Shown here in pieces: positions 8,159 to 9,214 of a stretch of DNA of 9,214 nucleotides (its first letter is position 1; each line of letters begins with the position of its first letter). Location: assembly GCA_030618205.1 (NCBI GenBank), contig JAUXDR010000021.1, forward strand, positions 1-9,214, in the 5' to 3' direction. The position numbers were made by a program, and so were the translations under genes. The stretch comes from Deltaproteobacteria bacterium. Its GTDB lineage: Bacteria; Desulfobacterota; Dissulfuribacteria; Dissulfuribacterales; UBA3076. The notes below the pieces were generated by a model. It was not told the origin of the DNA, did no database searches, and was given only the letters and a program-made list of their open reading frames with translations.

Positions 8159-8361
8159 TTGAGCAATTAGCCTTTAGCGGTTAGCTATTAGTTTAATGAT
8201 TACAAGATGTTTTGCTATTACAAACTTTCACCCTGTTGAATGCGGCTTCGCTGCCCCCTTTGGGGATTCAACGGGGTGAACCCGTTGGGTGTTATTTCTA
8301 ATTAACGTAATGCCTTGATTGTTCAAAGCTAAACGCTAATGGCTAACAGCTAATGGCTCAA
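8159..8361. repeat. Composite intergenic element bounded by inverted NTTAGCN heptamer arms
   Basis: Inverted arms at 8159-8194 and 8325-8361 enclose about 130 bp between hslU and argB. Each arm contains TTAGC recurring every 7 nt, three to four times, and ends in TTGAGC/GCTCAA. The two arms are similar when one is reverse complemented, apart from the variable two bases of each unit and one indel. The enclosed DNA has no gene but includes a strongly folded segment at 8229-8290. The remainder (8195-8228 and 8291-8324) shows nothing recognisable. The element fills nearly the whole spacer. Confidence 0.75.
8229..8290. repeat. Three-way-junction palindrome plus adjacent hairpin
   Basis: CACCCTGTTGAAT (8229-8241) pairs with ATTCAACGGGGTG (8266-8278) over 13 bp including one G-T pair. 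Inside are two abutting hairpins: GCGGC-TTC-GCTGC (8242-8254, one G-T pair) and CCCC-TTT-GGGG (8255-8265). All 50 bases are thus paired or in a 3-nt loop. One base later ACCC-GTT-GGGT (8280-8290) can form a further small hairpin. It resembles REP-like or IS200/IS605-derived palindromes in design, but no transposase is present. On RNA it could also shape the hslU 3' end. Confidence 0.75.
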
Positions 8362-8394
8362 TCCAGGTTTAATAAAAACTTGATTGGATAATTT

Positions 8395-9214
8395 ATGGAC
8401 AATCTATCAAGGGCCCGGATTCTTATTGAGGCCCTTCCCTATATTCGACAGTTTGCCAACAAGACCATTGTCATAAAGTACGGCGGCCACGCCATGGCGG
8501 AACAATCCCTCAAGGAGAAGTTCGCGCTGGACATCATCCTGATAAAGTACGTGGGCATCAATCCGGTCATTGTCCACGGAGGCGGGCCTCAGATAAGCCA
8601 GATAATGAAGAGAATGGGAATCAGATCTACATTTGTGGAAGGCCAGAGGGTCACTGACGATGAGACCATGAGTGTTGTAGAGATGGTACTGGTTGGTACT
8701 GTCAACAAGGAGATAGTGGGTCTTATCAATCGCCATGAAGGACGGGCAGTGGGTCTGTCCGGCAGGGATGGTGATCTTATACAGGCATATCCCATGAAGA
8801 TTTACAAATATACCGGGGATGAACGTCCGCCTGAAATTATAGATATTGGAAGAGTAGGAAAGGTTTCAAGTGTCAATGCCGGGGTACTTAAGGCCCTTGA
8901 GGATTCAGGGTTTATACCTGTTATAGCCCCGGTTGGTGTCGGGCCTGAGGGACAGGCATACAACATAAACGCTGACCTTGTTGCCGGGGCCATAGCAGGT
9001 GAGCTTAAAGCTGAAAAACTTATACTCCTGACAGATGTCCTTGGGGTAATGAATTCGAAGAACGAGCTGATTCCATCCATGACGGCAGATGAGGCAAGAA
9101 AGGCCATGGAGGATCGTATCGCAACCGGCGGAATGATCCCAAAACTTAAGTCGTGTCTTAAGGCCCTTGGCAGTGGGGTTGATAAGGCCCACATTATCGA
9201 TGGAAGAAAGGAAC
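8395..9214 (+). CDS. argB: Acetylglutamate kinase, 5' portion (runs off window)
   Basis: Phosphorylates N-acetyl-L-glutamate with ATP in the second step of arginine synthesis; cytoplasmic. 273 codons are visible and the family is about 290-300 residues long, so roughly the last 20-25 are missing. Amino-acid-kinase motifs are K28 in IKYGG (27-31), VHGGGP (60-65), R85 in EGQRVTD (acetylglutamate side), GLSGRDGDL (120-128), YNINADLVAGAIA (189-201) with D194, LTDVLGV (212-218) and GGMIPK with K250 (245-250). The N-terminal helix ARILIEALPYIRQFANKT (7-24) is the extension found in arginine-inhibited enzymes, so feedback inhibition is likely. The ATG has a weak GGA (8386-8388) 6 nt upstream. It lies 245 nt after hslU, across a repeat element, so it may have its own transcription start. 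No clear promoter or ARG box was seen. Confidence 0.97.
   Translation, partial: MDNLSRARILIEALPYIRQFANKTIVIKYGGHAMAEQSLKEKFALDIILIKYVGINPVIVHGGGPQISQIMKRMGIRSTFVEGQRVTDDETMSVVEMVLVGTVNKEIVGLINRHEGRAVGLSGRDGDLIQAYPMKIYKYTGDERPPEIIDIGRVGKVSSVNAGVLKALEDSGFIPVIAPVGVGPEGQAYNINADLVAGAIAGELKAEKLILLTDVLGVMNSKNELIPSMTADEARKAMEDRIATGGMIPKLKSCLKALGSGVDKAHIIDGRKE

Overview
The window is a stretch of bacterial chromosome carrying core genes, with three repeat-rich intergenic spacers. The best clue to the organism is the partial 16S rRNA gene. It carries the exact complement of the EUB338-II probe site, reads TTAACGAGCGAAACCC near E. coli position 1100 where most bacteria have CGCAACGAGCGCAACCC, and begins GAACGAACGCTGGCGGCGTG. 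Together these point to Planctomycetota or another PVC-like lineage. Two mismatches to the Pla46 site leave the exact group open. This assignment rests on memory of signature sites, not on a tree.

The left half is read from the minus strand: dprA (4963-3860), topA (3849-1570, 10 nt after dprA and so probably co-transcribed), a 430-nt spacer, then the 5' three-quarters of a 16S rRNA gene (1139 down to the window edge). The spacer holds tandem rRNA promoters, a boxA-like site, leader hairpins and a family of GTAAGCGTTYAC inverted repeats. The right half is read from the plus strand: xerC (5160-6077), hslV (6225-6800), hslU (6809-8149) and argB (8395 to the window edge). The 5' portion of argB runs off the end at base 9214. 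The two halves diverge from a spacer at 4964-5159 that holds a perfect 9-bp inverted repeat and a plausible xerC promoter.

Functionally, TopA, DprA and XerC act on DNA topology, on incoming or single-stranded DNA, and on chromosome-dimer resolution. HslV and HslU form an ATP-dependent protease. ArgB is the second enzyme of arginine synthesis, and its N-terminal helix suggests arginine feedback control. All protein genes look intact, with their key catalytic residues present.

I see no undescribed multi-gene system here. The less ordinary material is intergenic. Two spacers (6076-6170 and 8159-8361) each contain inverted arms made of about four degenerate 7-nt units, with a different 7-nt word in each spacer. 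The second pair encloses a 50-nt segment that can fold into a three-way junction with no unpaired base outside three 3-nt loops. HslV also has an apparent 15-residue segment ahead of its catalytic threonine.
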